From Pseudophaeobacter arcticus DSM 23566 (GTDB taxonomy: Bacteria; Pseudomonadota; Alphaproteobacteria; Rhodobacterales; Rhodobacteraceae), in assembly GCF_000473205.1 (NCBI RefSeq), contig NZ_KI421507.1, forward strand, positions 3,085,057-3,149,056: a stretch of 64,000 nt of DNA, in the 5' to 3' direction. A program made the position numbers and the translations under genes. Positions within the stretch are counted from its first letter, which is position 1, and each line of letters opens with the position of its first letter. Below, one piece after another: positions 51,688 to 60,922 of the stretch. The notes below the pieces were generated by a model. It searched no databases. It was not told where the DNA came from and was given only the letters and a program-made list of their open reading frames with translations.

Positions 51688-51959
51688 TGGGAATTCCTCC
51701 TGTGCACTGACCCTACTGTGCCGCGCCCCGATCAATATGTCAGCAAAATTGGCACCTCTTCACATTGTGATGGCCCAGGTCTGCGCATTACCGCACAGTA
51801 ATTCTGAGCAGATGCGCAATCAAAAACAGTTTGATTGAACGTGATCGCCCCCCTCTCCACATCGGTTCCGTGACAGCCAGCGAGGCTCTCACTCAAATCG
51901 CAAATGTGCCGGTTGGCTCCTAGGGCTGCCACAAACCGGACAGGAAAAGGAACGATCCG

Positions 51960-52433
51960 ATGACCCCATTTAAATCCCTGCTGAGCGGCGTCGCACTTTC
52001 GGTTGCAATGGCAACCTCGGCATTGGCCGCAGGCGTTGAGCTCAACGCATCCTCCACCGGTCTTGCCATGCAGGGCTATGACCCCGTCGCCTATTTCACC
52101 GACGGCGCCCCCGCCAAGGGCAGCTATAAAATCACCACTGTTTTTAATGACGCGACCTACCGCTTTGCCTCGGAAGAGCACAAAGCGCAGTTTGAGGCCA
52201 ACCCCGAAGCATATCTGCCCGCCTATGGCGGCTACTGCGCCTTTGGCACCGCCATGGGCTTTAAGTTCGACGGCGACCCAACCTACTGGAAGATCGTCGA
52301 CAACACACTGTACCTGAACCTGTCCAAGGACATTCAGGAACGTTGGGAAGGCAATATCCCGGGCTTTGTTGAAGACGCCAACGGCCACTGGGAAAACATC
52401 GCCGACGTAGAGCCAGCAGCGCTGCAGCAGTAA
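51960..52433 (+). CDS. Exported YHS-domain protein
   Basis: The protein has 157 residues with a signal peptide (about 1-23, SVAMATSALA) followed by a YHS-like domain (GYDPVAYFTDGAPAKG, then AYGGYCAFGTAMG) with one cysteine, C-terminally ending in a short acidic tail. Such periplasmic proteins may bind metal ions or copper/heme-related ligands; function is open. It is monocistronic with a terminator behind it. Confidence 0.88.
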   Translation: MTPFKSLLSGVALSVAMATSALAAGVELNASSTGLAMQGYDPVAYFTDGAPAKGSYKITTVFNDATYRFASEEHKAQFEANPEAYLPAYGGYCAFGTAMGFKFDGDPTYWKIVDNTLYLNLSKDIQERWEGNIPGFVEDANGHWENIADVEPAALQQ

Positions 52434-52472
52434 GCCAGGCACAGGATTTTACTGTACTGGTATGACTATGGA

Positions 52473-52505
52473 ACCGGCGGGGCCAACAGGCCACGCCGGT
52501 TTTTG
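52473..52505 (+). terminator. Terminator after the YHS gene
   Basis: accggcg (52473-52479) pairs with cgccggt (52494-52500), with an inner ggcc pairing, and TTTT follows. It lies 39 bases after the stop codon. Confidence 0.7.
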
Positions 52506-52518
52506 CTTTGGGGTCGAC

Positions 52519-52776
52519 CTAGCGTTTAGCCAGCTCTTCGATGGCCTCTGCGGTGCGCTTGGTGTTGTGATAGACGCCGAGGAACAGATACATCATGCCG
52601 CCCATCAATATGGCGTAGATGGACCCAGCAACAAACACTGCCAGAGCAGGCAACAGACCCCCGTTTGGAGCGGGCGCCACAAAGGCCGCTGCCGTGCCGG
52701 CCAAAACCCCGAGGCACAGCAGGACCACAACAACACCCACCAGCTTGTCAAAAAGACCAATAAACAGATCGCGCAT
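52519..52776 (-). CDS. Small membrane protein of unknown function
   Basis: The protein has 85 residues and two helices (LVGVVVVLLCLGVLAGTAAA and YAILMGGMMYLFLGVY) joined by a short loop, with a basic C-terminus (HNTKRTAEAIEELAKR). The start at 52776 is the first ATG that gives a normal N-terminus. It diverges from the GbsR gene, 127 bases away, and may be under its control (inference). No family is recognised. Confidence 0.75.
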   Translation of the reverse strand: MRDLFIGLFDKLVGVVVVLLCLGVLAGTAAAFVAPAPNGGLLPALAVFVAGSIYAILMGGMMYLFLGVYHNTKRTAEAIEELAKR

Positions 52777-52870
52777 TTCAAACTCCCTGATTGTAAATGC
52801 CCTCAACTGTGCAAGCCTGGCCCCCTGTAAGCAAGGAAAAAGACTTGACGCAACTTGGATCTTCATTTAA

Positions 52871-52886
52871 TTCTGTCATTACAGAA
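52871..52886. promoter_or_regulatory. Inverted repeat upstream of the GbsR gene
   Basis: ttctgt (52871-52876) and acagaa (52881-52886) are perfect 6-base arms around catt, 18 bases before the GbsR start. A half copy (gacagaaata) recurs at the start of the next gene (53479). It is a candidate operator for self-control. Confidence 0.4.
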
Positions 52887-52903
52887 ATTACAGGATCAAC
52901 AAA

Positions 52904-53440
52904 ATGAACCTCACCCCCGCCATGCAGAACTTTATCCTCCACTGGGGAGAGATGGGCTCCAAATGGGGGGTCAACCGCTCGGTGGCGCAGATCCATGCGC
53001 TGCTGCATATCTCCCCCGAGGCCATGACGGCGGATGACATTTGCGAGACGCTGAATCTGGCACGCTCCAATGTCTCCAACGGGCTGAAAGAGCTGCAATC
53101 CCAGGGGCTGGTCAAGGCTTCGCGGCAATTGGGCGACCGGCGCGATCACTTCACCTCGATCCGCGACATGTTTGATCTGGTTGATGCAGTGATCAAGGCC
53201 CGGCGCGAGCGCGAATTTGCCCCCACCCTGCGGGCGCTGGACGCGGTGATGCAAGAGGCCGAAACGGACAAGACCCCCGCAGTGGTCAAGGACCGCATGG
53301 GCGAGACCCTGCGGGTGATGCAGATGTTTGACGACTGGTATGTCGATTTTGCCCGCCTGCCCCGATCCGTACATCTGGCAGTGCTGAAACTCGGCGCCAA
53401 GCTGGTGCGCTTCCTGCCTGGTGGTAAACCCAAGGACTAA
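52904..53440 (+). CDS. GbsR/MarR family regulator
   Basis: The protein has 178 residues. The winged helix-turn-helix (MTADDICETLNLARSNVSNG, then GLVKASRQLGDRRDHF) and the longer helical C-terminal part fit the GbsR branch of MarR regulators, which in other bacteria repress osmolyte genes. Two small membrane protein genes follow within 40 bases each, and another small membrane protein diverges. So it most probably controls an envelope-related module rather than choline uptake. Confidence 0.9.
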   Translation: MNLTPAMQNFILHWGEMGSKWGVNRSVAQIHALLHISPEAMTADDICETLNLARSNVSNGLKELQSQGLVKASRQLGDRRDHFTSIRDMFDLVDAVIKARREREFAPTLRALDAVMQEAETDKTPAVVKDRMGETLRVMQMFDDWYVDFARLPRSVHLAVLKLGAKLVRFLPGGKPKD

Positions 53441-53476
53441 ATCAGGCGCAAAAAAATTTACCCGGAGATTTCACAA

Positions 53477-53914
53477 ATGACAGAAATAACTGCAAACTCA
53501 TACATTTTATTCCCCAGGGCAACAGCCCCCACACAGCTGGTGGACCCGGTCGCCTTTGCCCTTGCCATAGTTGGCGGCCCGCTGGTTGTGGCAACGATTG
53601 GCGCACCTCTGTTTGCCATCCCCGTCATGGCAGTGGTGTTTGGCGGCCCGCTCTATCTGCTCATTGGCATTCCGGTGCTGCTGGTCGACATGCGCCGCAA
53701 CACAGTAACCTCAGGCAGATGGGCCTGGCTGGCCTTCACCAGCTTTGTTTTACTCTGTCTGCCGATGTTGCTCCTGGCCGCCCTAACCGACACAAACCAA
53801 AGCATTCCCGGCTTTTTCCTCATATTCGGCAGCGTCTTCGCGCCTATTTGGGGCGCGGTCAGTGGCTATATCTATGGCAGATTTGAACGCGATTTCTACA
53901 AACAAACCATCTGA
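53477..53914 (+). CDS. Small membrane protein, GbsR operon
   Basis: The protein has 145 residues and four predicted helices with the layout of a compact integral membrane protein (VAFALAIVGGPLVVATIGAP, FAIPVMAVVFGGPLYLLIGI, then two more). It starts 36 bases after the GbsR stop and ends 19 bases before the next small membrane gene, so the three form a likely operon. I recognise no family. Codon use is similar to neighbours except for the AT-richer first codons. Confidence 0.72.
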   Translation: MTEITANSYILFPRATAPTQLVDPVAFALAIVGGPLVVATIGAPLFAIPVMAVVFGGPLYLLIGIPVLLVDMRRNTVTSGRWAWLAFTSFVLLCLPMLLLAALTDTNQSIPGFFLIFGSVFAPIWGAVSGYIYGRFERDFYKQTI

Positions 53915-53933
53915 CTTTGAAAGGACCTTACCC

Positions 53934-54305
53934 ATGCTTTTTCACATCAGTCTCTACATCGGCCTCGGCCTTGTCATGGTCACCGCAATGGCGCTCATGA
54001 TCCTGAAGATCGGAAAATTACTTGCGGATTGCCCCGCCTCCGGTCGCGCCGCCAGGGCGGCGGCGGTTACTATTGCCACCGGCTATGGGATGATCGGAAT
54101 TGGCGGCGTCGCCTTGGTAGGCTCCACCATTCCGCTTCTGGATATGGGGGCCATTGGTGTTCTGCCAGCCCTTGGCTTTGCGGCACTCTGCCTCGGCCTT
54201 GGCTTTGGTCATGCGGTGGCAACCCTGCGGGCCGTCGTCCGCGAAGCCCTGCCCCCGCCACACGCGGCCCCCACCACACCCGATCCACTGGCAAGCGCCG
54301 CCTAA
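53934..54305 (+). CDS. Small membrane protein, GbsR operon
   Basis: The protein has 123 residues and three to four helices (LYIGLGLVMVTAMALMILKI, TIATGYGMIGIGGVALVGST, IGVLPALGFAALCLGLGFGH), with a Pro-rich cytoplasmic end. AAGGAC precedes the ATG at 53934. The longer frame overlapping the previous gene was rejected. Function unknown. A strong terminator follows. Confidence 0.75.
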   Translation: MLFHISLYIGLGLVMVTAMALMILKIGKLLADCPASGRAARAAAVTIATGYGMIGIGGVALVGSTIPLLDMGAIGVLPALGFAALCLGLGFGHAVATLRAVVREALPPPHAAPTTPDPLASAA

Positions 54306-54321
54306 GACAAACAGCAGCAAG

Positions 54322-54353
54322 AAAAAGGGGCGTCTCAGCGGCGCCCCCTTTTT
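54322..54353. terminator. Bidirectional terminator
   Basis: aaaaaggggcg pairs with cgccccctttt (one bulged C) around tctcagcgg. A and T tracts on both sides serve the GbsR operon (+) and gshA (-). Confidence 0.8.
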
Positions 54354-54369
54354 GTCGCTTGGTCTCTAT

Positions 54370-55740
54370 TTAGTAGCTGTAGTCAGCGTAGATCCGGGTC
54401 AGATCGCCATTCCAGTCACCGTGATAGCGCTCCAACAGCTCATCCGCCGGCACCTTGCCACTGTCCAGGCTGTCTTTCAGCGCGTTGAGGAAATGGGTCT
54501 CATCGGGCACCAAGCCACCAGCACCGGGACGGGCGCGGTTTTTCAGGCCCGAATCGGAAATCGCCACCACTTCGCGGGCCAGATCATGCATCTTGATGCC
54601 GTTCACCTCGGCTTGCAGCGCATCGCGGGAGGCCGCCACCCGCAGCCCTTCGCGGGTCTCGGCGTCCCAGCCCTTGACCAGATCCCAGGCCGCATCCAGC
54701 GCGCTTTGGTCATAGGTCAGGCCCACCCAGAAGGCCGGCAGTGCACAAAGACGCCGCCAGGGGCCTCCGTCGGCGCCGCGCATCTCCATGTATTTCTTGA
54801 TCCGTGCCTCGGGGAAGGCGGTGGTCAAATGATCCGCCCAATCCGACAGGGTGGGGATTTCACCGGGCAGGGCTGGCAGTTTGCCCTGCAGGAAATCGCG
54901 GAAGGACATGCCCAGCGCATTGATGTATTCGCCGTCGCGGTAGACAAAATACATCGGCACATCCAGCGCATATTGCACGTAGGCTTCAAAGCCAAAACCT
55001 TCGTCAAAGACAAAGGGCAACATGCCGGTGCGGCTGTCATCCAGATGCCGCCAGATCTTGCTGCGCCAGCTCTTATGACCGTTGGGTTTGCCCTCAAAGA
55101 AGGGGGAATTGGCAAACAGTGCGGTGGCCACCGGCTGCAGCGCCAGGGCGACGCGCAGTTTCTGCACCATGTCTGCCTCGGAGCCAAAGTCGATATTGAC
55201 CTGCACCGTGGTGGTACGGCGCATCATGTCGCGCCCCATGGTGCCGACCTTGGCCATGTAATCATTCATCAGGCGATAGCGGCCCTTGGGCATCAGGGGC
55301 ATTTCGTCATGGGACCAGATCGGTGCCGCGCCCAGACCGATAAAACCGACGCCAATCTTGTCGGAGATATCCTTGACCTCGCGCAGGTGGGTGTTCACCT
55401 CGTCGCAGGTCTCGTGGATGGTTTCCAGCGGAGCGCCGGACAGTTCCAGTGCGCCGCCCGGCTCCAGGCTGACATTGGCGCCGTCTTTTTCCAACCCGAT
55501 CAGATTGCCGCCTTCGGTGACCGGCGCCCAGCCATAGCTGTCGCGCAGCCCCTGCAGCACCGCCACAATCGAGCGCTCCCCCTCAAAGGGCAGCGGCTTT
55601 AGCGTGTCTTTGCAATAGCCGAACTTCTCGTGCTCGGTGCCGATGCGCCAGGCATCACGTGGCTTGCAGCCACTGGCCAGATACTCAGCCAGATCTTCGT
55701 GGCGCTCAATGGGTCCGCCGCCGGACTGGGGAATGGACAT
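54370..55740 (-). CDS. gshA: Glutamate-cysteine ligase (plant/alphaproteobacterial type)
   Basis: GshA joins glutamate and cysteine, the first step of glutathione synthesis. It has 456 residues, the length of the class shared by plants and alphaproteobacteria. Motifs are GTEHEKFGY near residue 37, QVNIDFGSEADMV (substrate binding) and FEAYVQYALDVPMYF. The ATG at 55740 has GGAG upstream; an in-frame GTG three codons before it is less likely. It is monocistronic. Confidence 0.95.
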   Translation of the reverse strand: MSIPQSGGGPIERHEDLAEYLASGCKPRDAWRIGTEHEKFGYCKDTLKPLPFEGERSIVAVLQGLRDSYGWAPVTEGGNLIGLEKDGANVSLEPGGALELSGAPLETIHETCDEVNTHLREVKDISDKIGVGFIGLGAAPIWSHDEMPLMPKGRYRLMNDYMAKVGTMGRDMMRRTTTVQVNIDFGSEADMVQKLRVALALQPVATALFANSPFFEGKPNGHKSWRSKIWRHLDDSRTGMLPFVFDEGFGFEAYVQYALDVPMYFVYRDGEYINALGMSFRDFLQGKLPALPGEIPTLSDWADHLTTAFPEARIKKYMEMRGADGGPWRRLCALPAFWVGLTYDQSALDAAWDLVKGWDAETREGLRVAASRDALQAEVNGIKMHDLAREVVAISDSGLKNRARPGAGGLVPDETHFLNALKDSLDSGKVPADELLERYHGDWNGDLTRIYADYSY

Positions 55741-55809
55741 GCCGGGCACTCCGTCCTGTTGGGTTAGATTGGTTTGGGAAATCAGTGGTGAGCGGAATCG
55801 CTACCGGTG

Positions 55810-56337
55810 TCAATGCAGCCTGTGCAGGGGCGGGCGGCTTGGGCTGCGCTCCCAGATCACGACCTGGTGAGCCCCCTGGCGCCGCAGCTCGCTCAGCATG
55901 CGTTCTGTCTTGAGCCCCGGCAGCGCGGCAAAGACGTCAAACAGCGCCTCGTGGCCTGCGGCATTGACCGGGATCGCCAAGGCGGGCTGGCCGTCTTGCT
56001 CCAAGAGCCAATGCGGCGGCCTGGCGGTGTGATCCAACCGCAGGCACTGCAGCTCAGAGGCCGCCACTGCGCCACCGGTGAGCGGACCAAAATAGGCAAT
56101 CTGCCCCTCGTCCACCTGCACCACACCGGGACCACCAGCGCCAAGGCGAAAGCGCAACCGCTGGGCGCCAATGACAGCAATGACCAGCCCCACCAGCACC
56201 AGCGCCCAGCCCGTGGCCGCCGTCACCCCATAAGAGGTAAAGGCCCATTTCAATCCCACCAACAGCATCAGCGTGGCGACAATCAATTCGCGCCAGCGCC
56301 ACAGCGCCACCCGGGCCTCGGGACGAATGAAATTCAT
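55810..56337 (-). CDS. Conserved hypothetical membrane protein
   Basis: The protein has 175 residues. Two closely spaced helices (about 18-32 and 40-58, TGWALVLVGLVIAVIGAQRL) are followed by a soluble domain of about 115 residues rich in beta strands (VDEGQIAYFGPLTGG) that resembles a PH-like fold in its pattern only. Its ATG overlaps the GNAT stop as ATGA. The function is unknown. Confidence 0.8.
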   Translation of the reverse strand: MNFIRPEARVALWRWRELIVATLMLLVGLKWAFTSYGVTAATGWALVLVGLVIAVIGAQRLRFRLGAGGPGVVQVDEGQIAYFGPLTGGAVAASELQCLRLDHTARPPHWLLEQDGQPALAIPVNAAGHEALFDVFAALPGLKTERMLSELRRQGAHQVVIWERSPSRPPLHRLH

Positions 56338-57233
56338 GATAGCTCTCCCAGTTGGGTCTCTCCCAATGTGATGCCTGGATCAAAATTTACAATCCGGTAG
56401 CTGCCGATGCGGGCAAATCCGATGGCTTCATAGGCGCGGGCGGCGGCGGTATTGGCCGCAAACAGGATTGCCTCTGTGACCCCCCGGCCCCGCGCCTCGG
56501 CCAGATGCAGCGCAACCGCGCGTCGGGCATACCCCCGTCCGCGCAAATCTGGCGGCGTATAGACCCCGCCCACCTGCACGATGGCAGGTAAGGCGGCGTT
56601 GAAATTGGTCATTGCCACCGCCAGGCCATCCTGTTCCAGCACCCGCAACCGATCCGCCGCCATCAGCTCTTGCAGGCTGACCCGCGCCCGCGCCCGGTTC
56701 TCGGCGCTGTCGCGCGCGCCCAGGGTTTCCACCTCGGACGCCATGCGCCACTGGATCAATTGGGGCAGATCCTGTGCCAGCGCCGGGCGCAGCCGGCCCG
56801 CTCCACTGGGAATAGTAAGAGCGCTGAGCGCCAGATGATAATGCGGCTCCACCTCATCCATCGCGGCGCGGTGGCAGGGCAAATCCAAAGCCGCAACCAA
56901 ATGGGCCACCTGATCCACCGCGCCATTGAGCCCCAGCAGCGGCCGCCCAAACAAGGCCTCGCGCAGCGCAGGATAGTCTGCCTGGGTCAGCGCCGGGGCC
57001 TCAAACACCACATAGCCCGCAGCAGCATAGCCAATCACCCCGGTGATCTGACCGGCCTCTTCGCCAAGCCAAAGCGTCATGGATTTGCGGTGATCCGCGC
57101 CAGCCCTGGGCGCTGTCTGCGCCGACGTCAGCCCCTGATCGCGCAGGTTGCCGGACAGAAACATCGAGGTTGCCACCCTTGGGGCCAGAAAATCCTGAAC
57201 AGCGGCAAGATCCGCCTGGGTGGCGCGGCGCAT
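56334..57233 (-). CDS. GNAT family N-acetyltransferase
   Basis: The protein has 299 residues. The C-terminal GNAT domain is clear, with the acetyl-CoA loop VYTPPDLRGRGYARRAV and NTAAARAYEAIGFARIG. The N-terminal half is a second, degenerate acyltransferase-like unit. The substrate is unknown. It starts two bases after the rsmE stop and overlaps the following membrane protein, forming rsmE-GNAT-hypothetical. ATG 57233 begins the conserved MRRATQADL. Confidence 0.9.
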   Translation of the reverse strand: MRRATQADLAAVQDFLAPRVATSMFLSGNLRDQGLTSAQTAPRAGADHRKSMTLWLGEEAGQITGVIGYAAAGYVVFEAPALTQADYPALREALFGRPLLGLNGAVDQVAHLVAALDLPCHRAAMDEVEPHYHLALSALTIPSGAGRLRPALAQDLPQLIQWRMASEVETLGARDSAENRARARVSLQELMAADRLRVLEQDGLAVAMTNFNAALPAIVQVGGVYTPPDLRGRGYARRAVALHLAEARGRGVTEAILFAANTAAARAYEAIGFARIGSYRIVNFDPGITLGETQLGELS

Positions 57234-57235
57234 TG

Positions 57236-57961
57236 CTACCAATCCCCCAGAGCTTGCTGCCACAGGGTCATGGCGGCAACGGCAGCGGTATCTGCGCGCA
57301 GAATACGCGGGCCAAGGCTGACCACATGGGACTGCGCCATGGCGTGCAGGCGCTTGCGTTCTTTTTCGGAAAAGCCGCCTTCGGGGCCAATGAGAATGGC
57401 CCAGGGCGCGTCTTTGTGGTCCTGCGCCGCCAATTGCAGCGCATTGCCCACCTCGGCCTCGTCGCAGAACATCAGCTGGCGCTCGGCGGGCCAGTGATCC
57501 AGCAGCTGCGAGAGTTTTTGCAACTCACCAACCTCTGGCACATAGGTGCCGCCACATTGCTCGGCGGCCTCAACGGCATGGGCCTGCAGACGGTCCTGCC
57601 GGATGCGCTCGGAATTGGTGTATTCCGTTCCCACCGGCAGGATCCGGGCCGCGCCCATCTCGGCGGCCTTTTCCACGATAAAATCGGTGCGCGCCTTTTT
57701 GATCGGGGCAAAGATCAGCCACAGATCCGGCGGCATCTGCAGAGGTTTGCTTTGGTCCACACAGGTCAGCACGCCGCCGCGTTTGCCCGCCTCGGTCACT
57801 TCGGCTTGCCATTCGCCATCACGGCCATTGAACAGCGCCACAGCGCCGCCCAGACGCTGCCGCATCACCCCAAAGAGGTAATGCGCCTGCTCCTTGGTCA
57901 GAGGAATGGATTGCCCTGCACCCAAAGGGTGCTCTACATACAGTCTGATTTTTGCACTCAT
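57236..57961 (-). CDS. rsmE: 16S rRNA (uracil-1498-N3)-methyltransferase
   Basis: RsmE methylates U1498 of 16S rRNA in the 30S subunit. The SPOUT methyltransferase has 241 residues with an N-terminal PUA-like domain (KEQAHYLFGVMRQRLGGAV) and the C-terminal knot with the SAM site LIGPEGGFSEKERK and VSLGPRILRADTA. It is divergent from ubiA with only 12 bases between starts, so the promoters overlap the neighbouring genes. Confidence 0.96.
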   Translation of the reverse strand: MSAKIRLYVEHPLGAGQSIPLTKEQAHYLFGVMRQRLGGAVALFNGRDGEWQAEVTEAGKRGGVLTCVDQSKPLQMPPDLWLIFAPIKKARTDFIVEKAAEMGAARILPVGTEYTNSERIRQDRLQAHAVEAAEQCGGTYVPEVGELQKLSQLLDHWPAERQLMFCDEAEVGNALQLAAQDHKDAPWAILIGPEGGFSEKERKRLHAMAQSHVVSLGPRILRADTAAVAAMTLWQQALGDW

Positions 57962-57973
57962 GAGGCCCTACAT

Positions 57974-58936
57974 ATGCAAGGTGACGCGCCAAAACCAGAT
58001 GGTCAGGTCGCAGATGCGGTCAAAGACAACTGGGTTGACCAATATGCACCAGCCTGGAGCCGTCCCTATCTGCGACTCAGCCGCGCGGATCGCCCGATTG
58101 GCACCTGGCTCTTGCTGATCCCCTGCTGGTGGGGGCTGGCCCTGGCGATCCTGTGGGATGGTGCGCCGCGTTGGGAGGATGCCTGGATCGCCCTGGCCTG
58201 CGCTATCGGCGCCTGGCTGATGCGCGGTGCGGGATGCACCTGGAACGACATCTCTGATCGCAATTTTGACGGCGCGGTTGAACGCACCCGCTCGCGGCCA
58301 ATTCCCTCGGGGCAGGTGACGGTCAAAGGCGCGGTGGTCTGGATGGTGGCGCAGGCGCTGATCTCCTTTGGCATCCTGCTGACCTTTAACCCGATGGCGG
58401 TCTCAATGGGGATCCTGGCGCTGTTTCCGGTGGCGATCTATCCCTTTGCCAAGCGGTTTACCTGGTGGCCACAGGTGTTTTTGGGACTGGCCTTCAACTG
58501 GGGCGCGCTCTGGGCCTGGACCGCCCACACCGGTGCCCTGCACTGGCCTGCGGTGTTCCTGTATTTTGCCGGCATCAGCTGGACGCTGTTCTACGATACC
58601 ATCTATGCCCATCAAGACACCGAGGATGACGCGCTGATCGGGGTGAAATCCACCGCCCGGCTGTTTGGCACCGACACCCCTGCCTGGCTGCGCCGCTTTA
58701 TCGTTGGCACGGTCAGCCTGATGGCCTTTGCCATTATTCTGGCCCTGGATCTCAATAATAATTTCTGGGCGTTGGGACTGGCCCTGGTCGGCCCCTGGGC
58801 CATGGGATGGCATATGACCTGGCAATTGCGGATCTTTGACGCCGAGAACAATCAGCGTCTGTTGCAGCTGTTCCGGCTTAACCGAGATACCGGCTTGATT
58901 CCGCTTATATTCTTCATTCTAGCGACCTTCCTCTGA
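57974..58936 (+). CDS. ubiA: 4-hydroxybenzoate polyprenyltransferase
   Basis: UbiA attaches the polyprenyl tail to 4-hydroxybenzoate in ubiquinone synthesis. The membrane protein has 320 residues and about eight helices. The first Asp motif is NDISDRNFDGAVERTRSRP (around residue 93), and the second, DTIYAHQDTEDD, around 212. The start at 57974 has GAGG nearby; the much longer open frame upstream is antisense to rsmE. It uses the product of the polyprenyl synthase at 17835. Confidence 0.95.
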   Translation: MQGDAPKPDGQVADAVKDNWVDQYAPAWSRPYLRLSRADRPIGTWLLLIPCWWGLALAILWDGAPRWEDAWIALACAIGAWLMRGAGCTWNDISDRNFDGAVERTRSRPIPSGQVTVKGAVVWMVAQALISFGILLTFNPMAVSMGILALFPVAIYPFAKRFTWWPQVFLGLAFNWGALWAWTAHTGALHWPAVFLYFAGISWTLFYDTIYAHQDTEDDALIGVKSTARLFGTDTPAWLRRFIVGTVSLMAFAIILALDLNNNFWALGLALVGPWAMGWHMTWQLRIFDAENNQRLLQLFRLNRDTGLIPLIFFILATFL

Positions 58937-58996
58937 TTGAAACGCCGGGCGCGGCCCTATACACAAGACGCAGTTTTCCCAAGGAATTGCAGTTTT

Positions 58997-60922
58997 ATGC
59001 GCCTGTCTTCGCTTTTGATCCCCACCCTGACCTTTGCTGCCGCCGCCGGCATCAGCCTGGTTTCGGCCAGTTTTGCAGTGACGGCGGTGGAGCAAAACAG
59101 CGAAACCGCCCTGCGTCGCGCGCTGGACGAAGGTGGCCTGGGCTGGGCTGAAGTGACCTCTGATGGGCTGAAAGTAACCCTGCAGGGGGTTGCCCCGGAT
59201 GAGGCCACCCGTTTTGCCGCGCTGTCTCTGGCCGGTGGGGTGGTTGATGCCACGCGGGTGATTGATGAAATGTCTGTGCCCCCCTCCAAGGGCATTGCCG
59301 CACCCCGGTTTTCCGCAGAGATCCTGCGCAATCACAGCGGCATCTCTATTATCGGCTTGATCCCAACCACCACCTCGCGCGCCGATCTGGTGAACCAGCT
59401 GAACGGCATGGATCAGGCTGGGCAGGTTGCCGACCTTCTGGAAACCGCGCAATACCCGGCGCCAAAGGGCTGGTCGGCTGCGCTGCGCTATGCCATCTCG
59501 GCGCTGGAGCTTTTGCCACGCGCCAAGATCTCGGTGGATGCGGAAACCATCAAGATCACCGCCATGGCAAAATCTGATGCCGCCAAAGAAAAATTGCAGG
59601 CCCAGCTGACCCGCATGGCGCCGCCCGAACTTCATTTGGTGCTTGATATTACCGCCGCCCGCCCGGTGATCAGCCCCTTTACCCTGCGCTTCCTGATTGG
59701 CGAAGGTGGTGCGCGCTTTGATGCCTGTTCTGCCGAAAGCGCCGAAAGCCGTGCGGCGATCCTCAGCGCCGCCCGGGCTGCCGGGCTTGAGGGGCAGGTA
59801 GATTGCGTTATTGGCATGGGGGTCCCCTCGCCGAACTGGTCGCGGGCCAGCGCGCTGAGCATTGCCAGCCTCGCGGCCCTGGGTCAGGGCACCGTCACCA
59901 TCGCCAATGCCGATATCACCCTGGTTGCCGCCGAGACCACTGCGCCTGATCTGTTTGACAAGGTTGTGGGAGAGCTGGAAAACGCCCTGCCGGAGGTGTT
60001 CTCGCTGCATGCGGTTCTGCCGATGCCTGCCAGCGACGGTACTGTTGGCCCACCGGAGTTCACCGCCACGCTCAGCCCTGAGGGGCAGGTTCAGTTGCGC
60101 GGCCGAATCAACGATGCGATATCGCGCGATATCGCCAGCAGCTACGCCAAGGCGCGGTTTGGCTCGGATCAGGTTCATACGGCCACCCGCGTGGTTGCGG
60201 ATCTGCCCGCCGACTGGCCGGTGCGGGTTTTGGCCGGTTTGGAAGCCCTGTCACATCTTGCCCGCGGCTCGGTCACGGTGACACCGGACAACCTGCAACT
60301 GCGCGGCATGAGCCATCAGGAAGACACCCTGGCTGAGATTTCAGGCTTCCTCGCCGCCAAGCTCGGCGAGGCAGAGAGCTACGAGCTGGCCGTAACCTAT
60401 GAGGAACCGCCTGCTTCCAAAGACCAGCCGCTGAGCACGGAACTCTGTGCCGCCCAGCTGACCGGGGCGCAGGCCAGCAGCGGCAAGATCGGTTTTGAGC
60501 CCGGCTCGGCAACAGTGGCAGCGGGCAGCAGTGTGGTGCTGGATCACATCGCCACCATTTTGGAAAAATGCGGACCAATCCGGTTGGAAATTCAAGGCCA
60601 CACCGACAGTCAGGGCCGCGAGGGCATGAACCAGACGCTCAGCCAGTCGCGGGCGCAGTCGATCCTGAATGAGCTGCGCGCCCGCCGCATTCGCACCTCG
60701 GCCTTTATCGCCACCGGCTATGGCGAAAGCCAGCCCATTGCCTCGAATGACAGCGAGGAAGGCCGGGAAGCCAACCGCAGGATCGAATTCCGCCTGATCC
60801 TGCCCGAAACCAGCTCCGCGGAAGATACCACCACCCTCGAAGAGGCCGCCGAAGCGATGCAGGATGCAGTGGCTGGCACGGCTGACCCAGATAGCAACGA
60901 ACAGGAGACCACAGGACAATGA
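58997..60922 (+). CDS. Exported OmpA-domain protein
   Basis: The protein has 641 residues. The signal peptide (about 1-28, TLTFAAAAGISLVSASFA) is followed by about 480 residues with repeated BON-like alpha/beta units, and then a C-terminal OmpA peptidoglycan-binding domain (LEIQGHTDSQGREGMN, then RRIEFRLI). It probably bridges the periplasm to peptidoglycan. AAGGA lies upstream of ATG 58997. Its end overlaps the coiled-coil membrane protein gene, which may be its partner. The function is open; similar proteins in the group are unstudied. Confidence 0.87.
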   Translation: MRLSSLLIPTLTFAAAAGISLVSASFAVTAVEQNSETALRRALDEGGLGWAEVTSDGLKVTLQGVAPDEATRFAALSLAGGVVDATRVIDEMSVPPSKGIAAPRFSAEILRNHSGISIIGLIPTTTSRADLVNQLNGMDQAGQVADLLETAQYPAPKGWSAALRYAISALELLPRAKISVDAETIKITAMAKSDAAKEKLQAQLTRMAPPELHLVLDITAARPVISPFTLRFLIGEGGARFDACSAESAESRAAILSAARAAGLEGQVDCVIGMGVPSPNWSRASALSIASLAALGQGTVTIANADITLVAAETTAPDLFDKVVGELENALPEVFSLHAVLPMPASDGTVGPPEFTATLSPEGQVQLRGRINDAISRDIASSYAKARFGSDQVHTATRVVADLPADWPVRVLAGLEALSHLARGSVTVTPDNLQLRGMSHQEDTLAEISGFLAAKLGEAESYELAVTYEEPPASKDQPLSTELCAAQLTGAQASSGKIGFEPGSATVAAGSSVVLDHIATILEKCGPIRLEIQGHTDSQGREGMNQTLSQSRAQSILNELRARRIRTSAFIATGYGESQPIASNDSEEGREANRRIEFRLILPETSSAEDTTTLEEAAEAMQDAVAGTADPDSNEQETTGQ

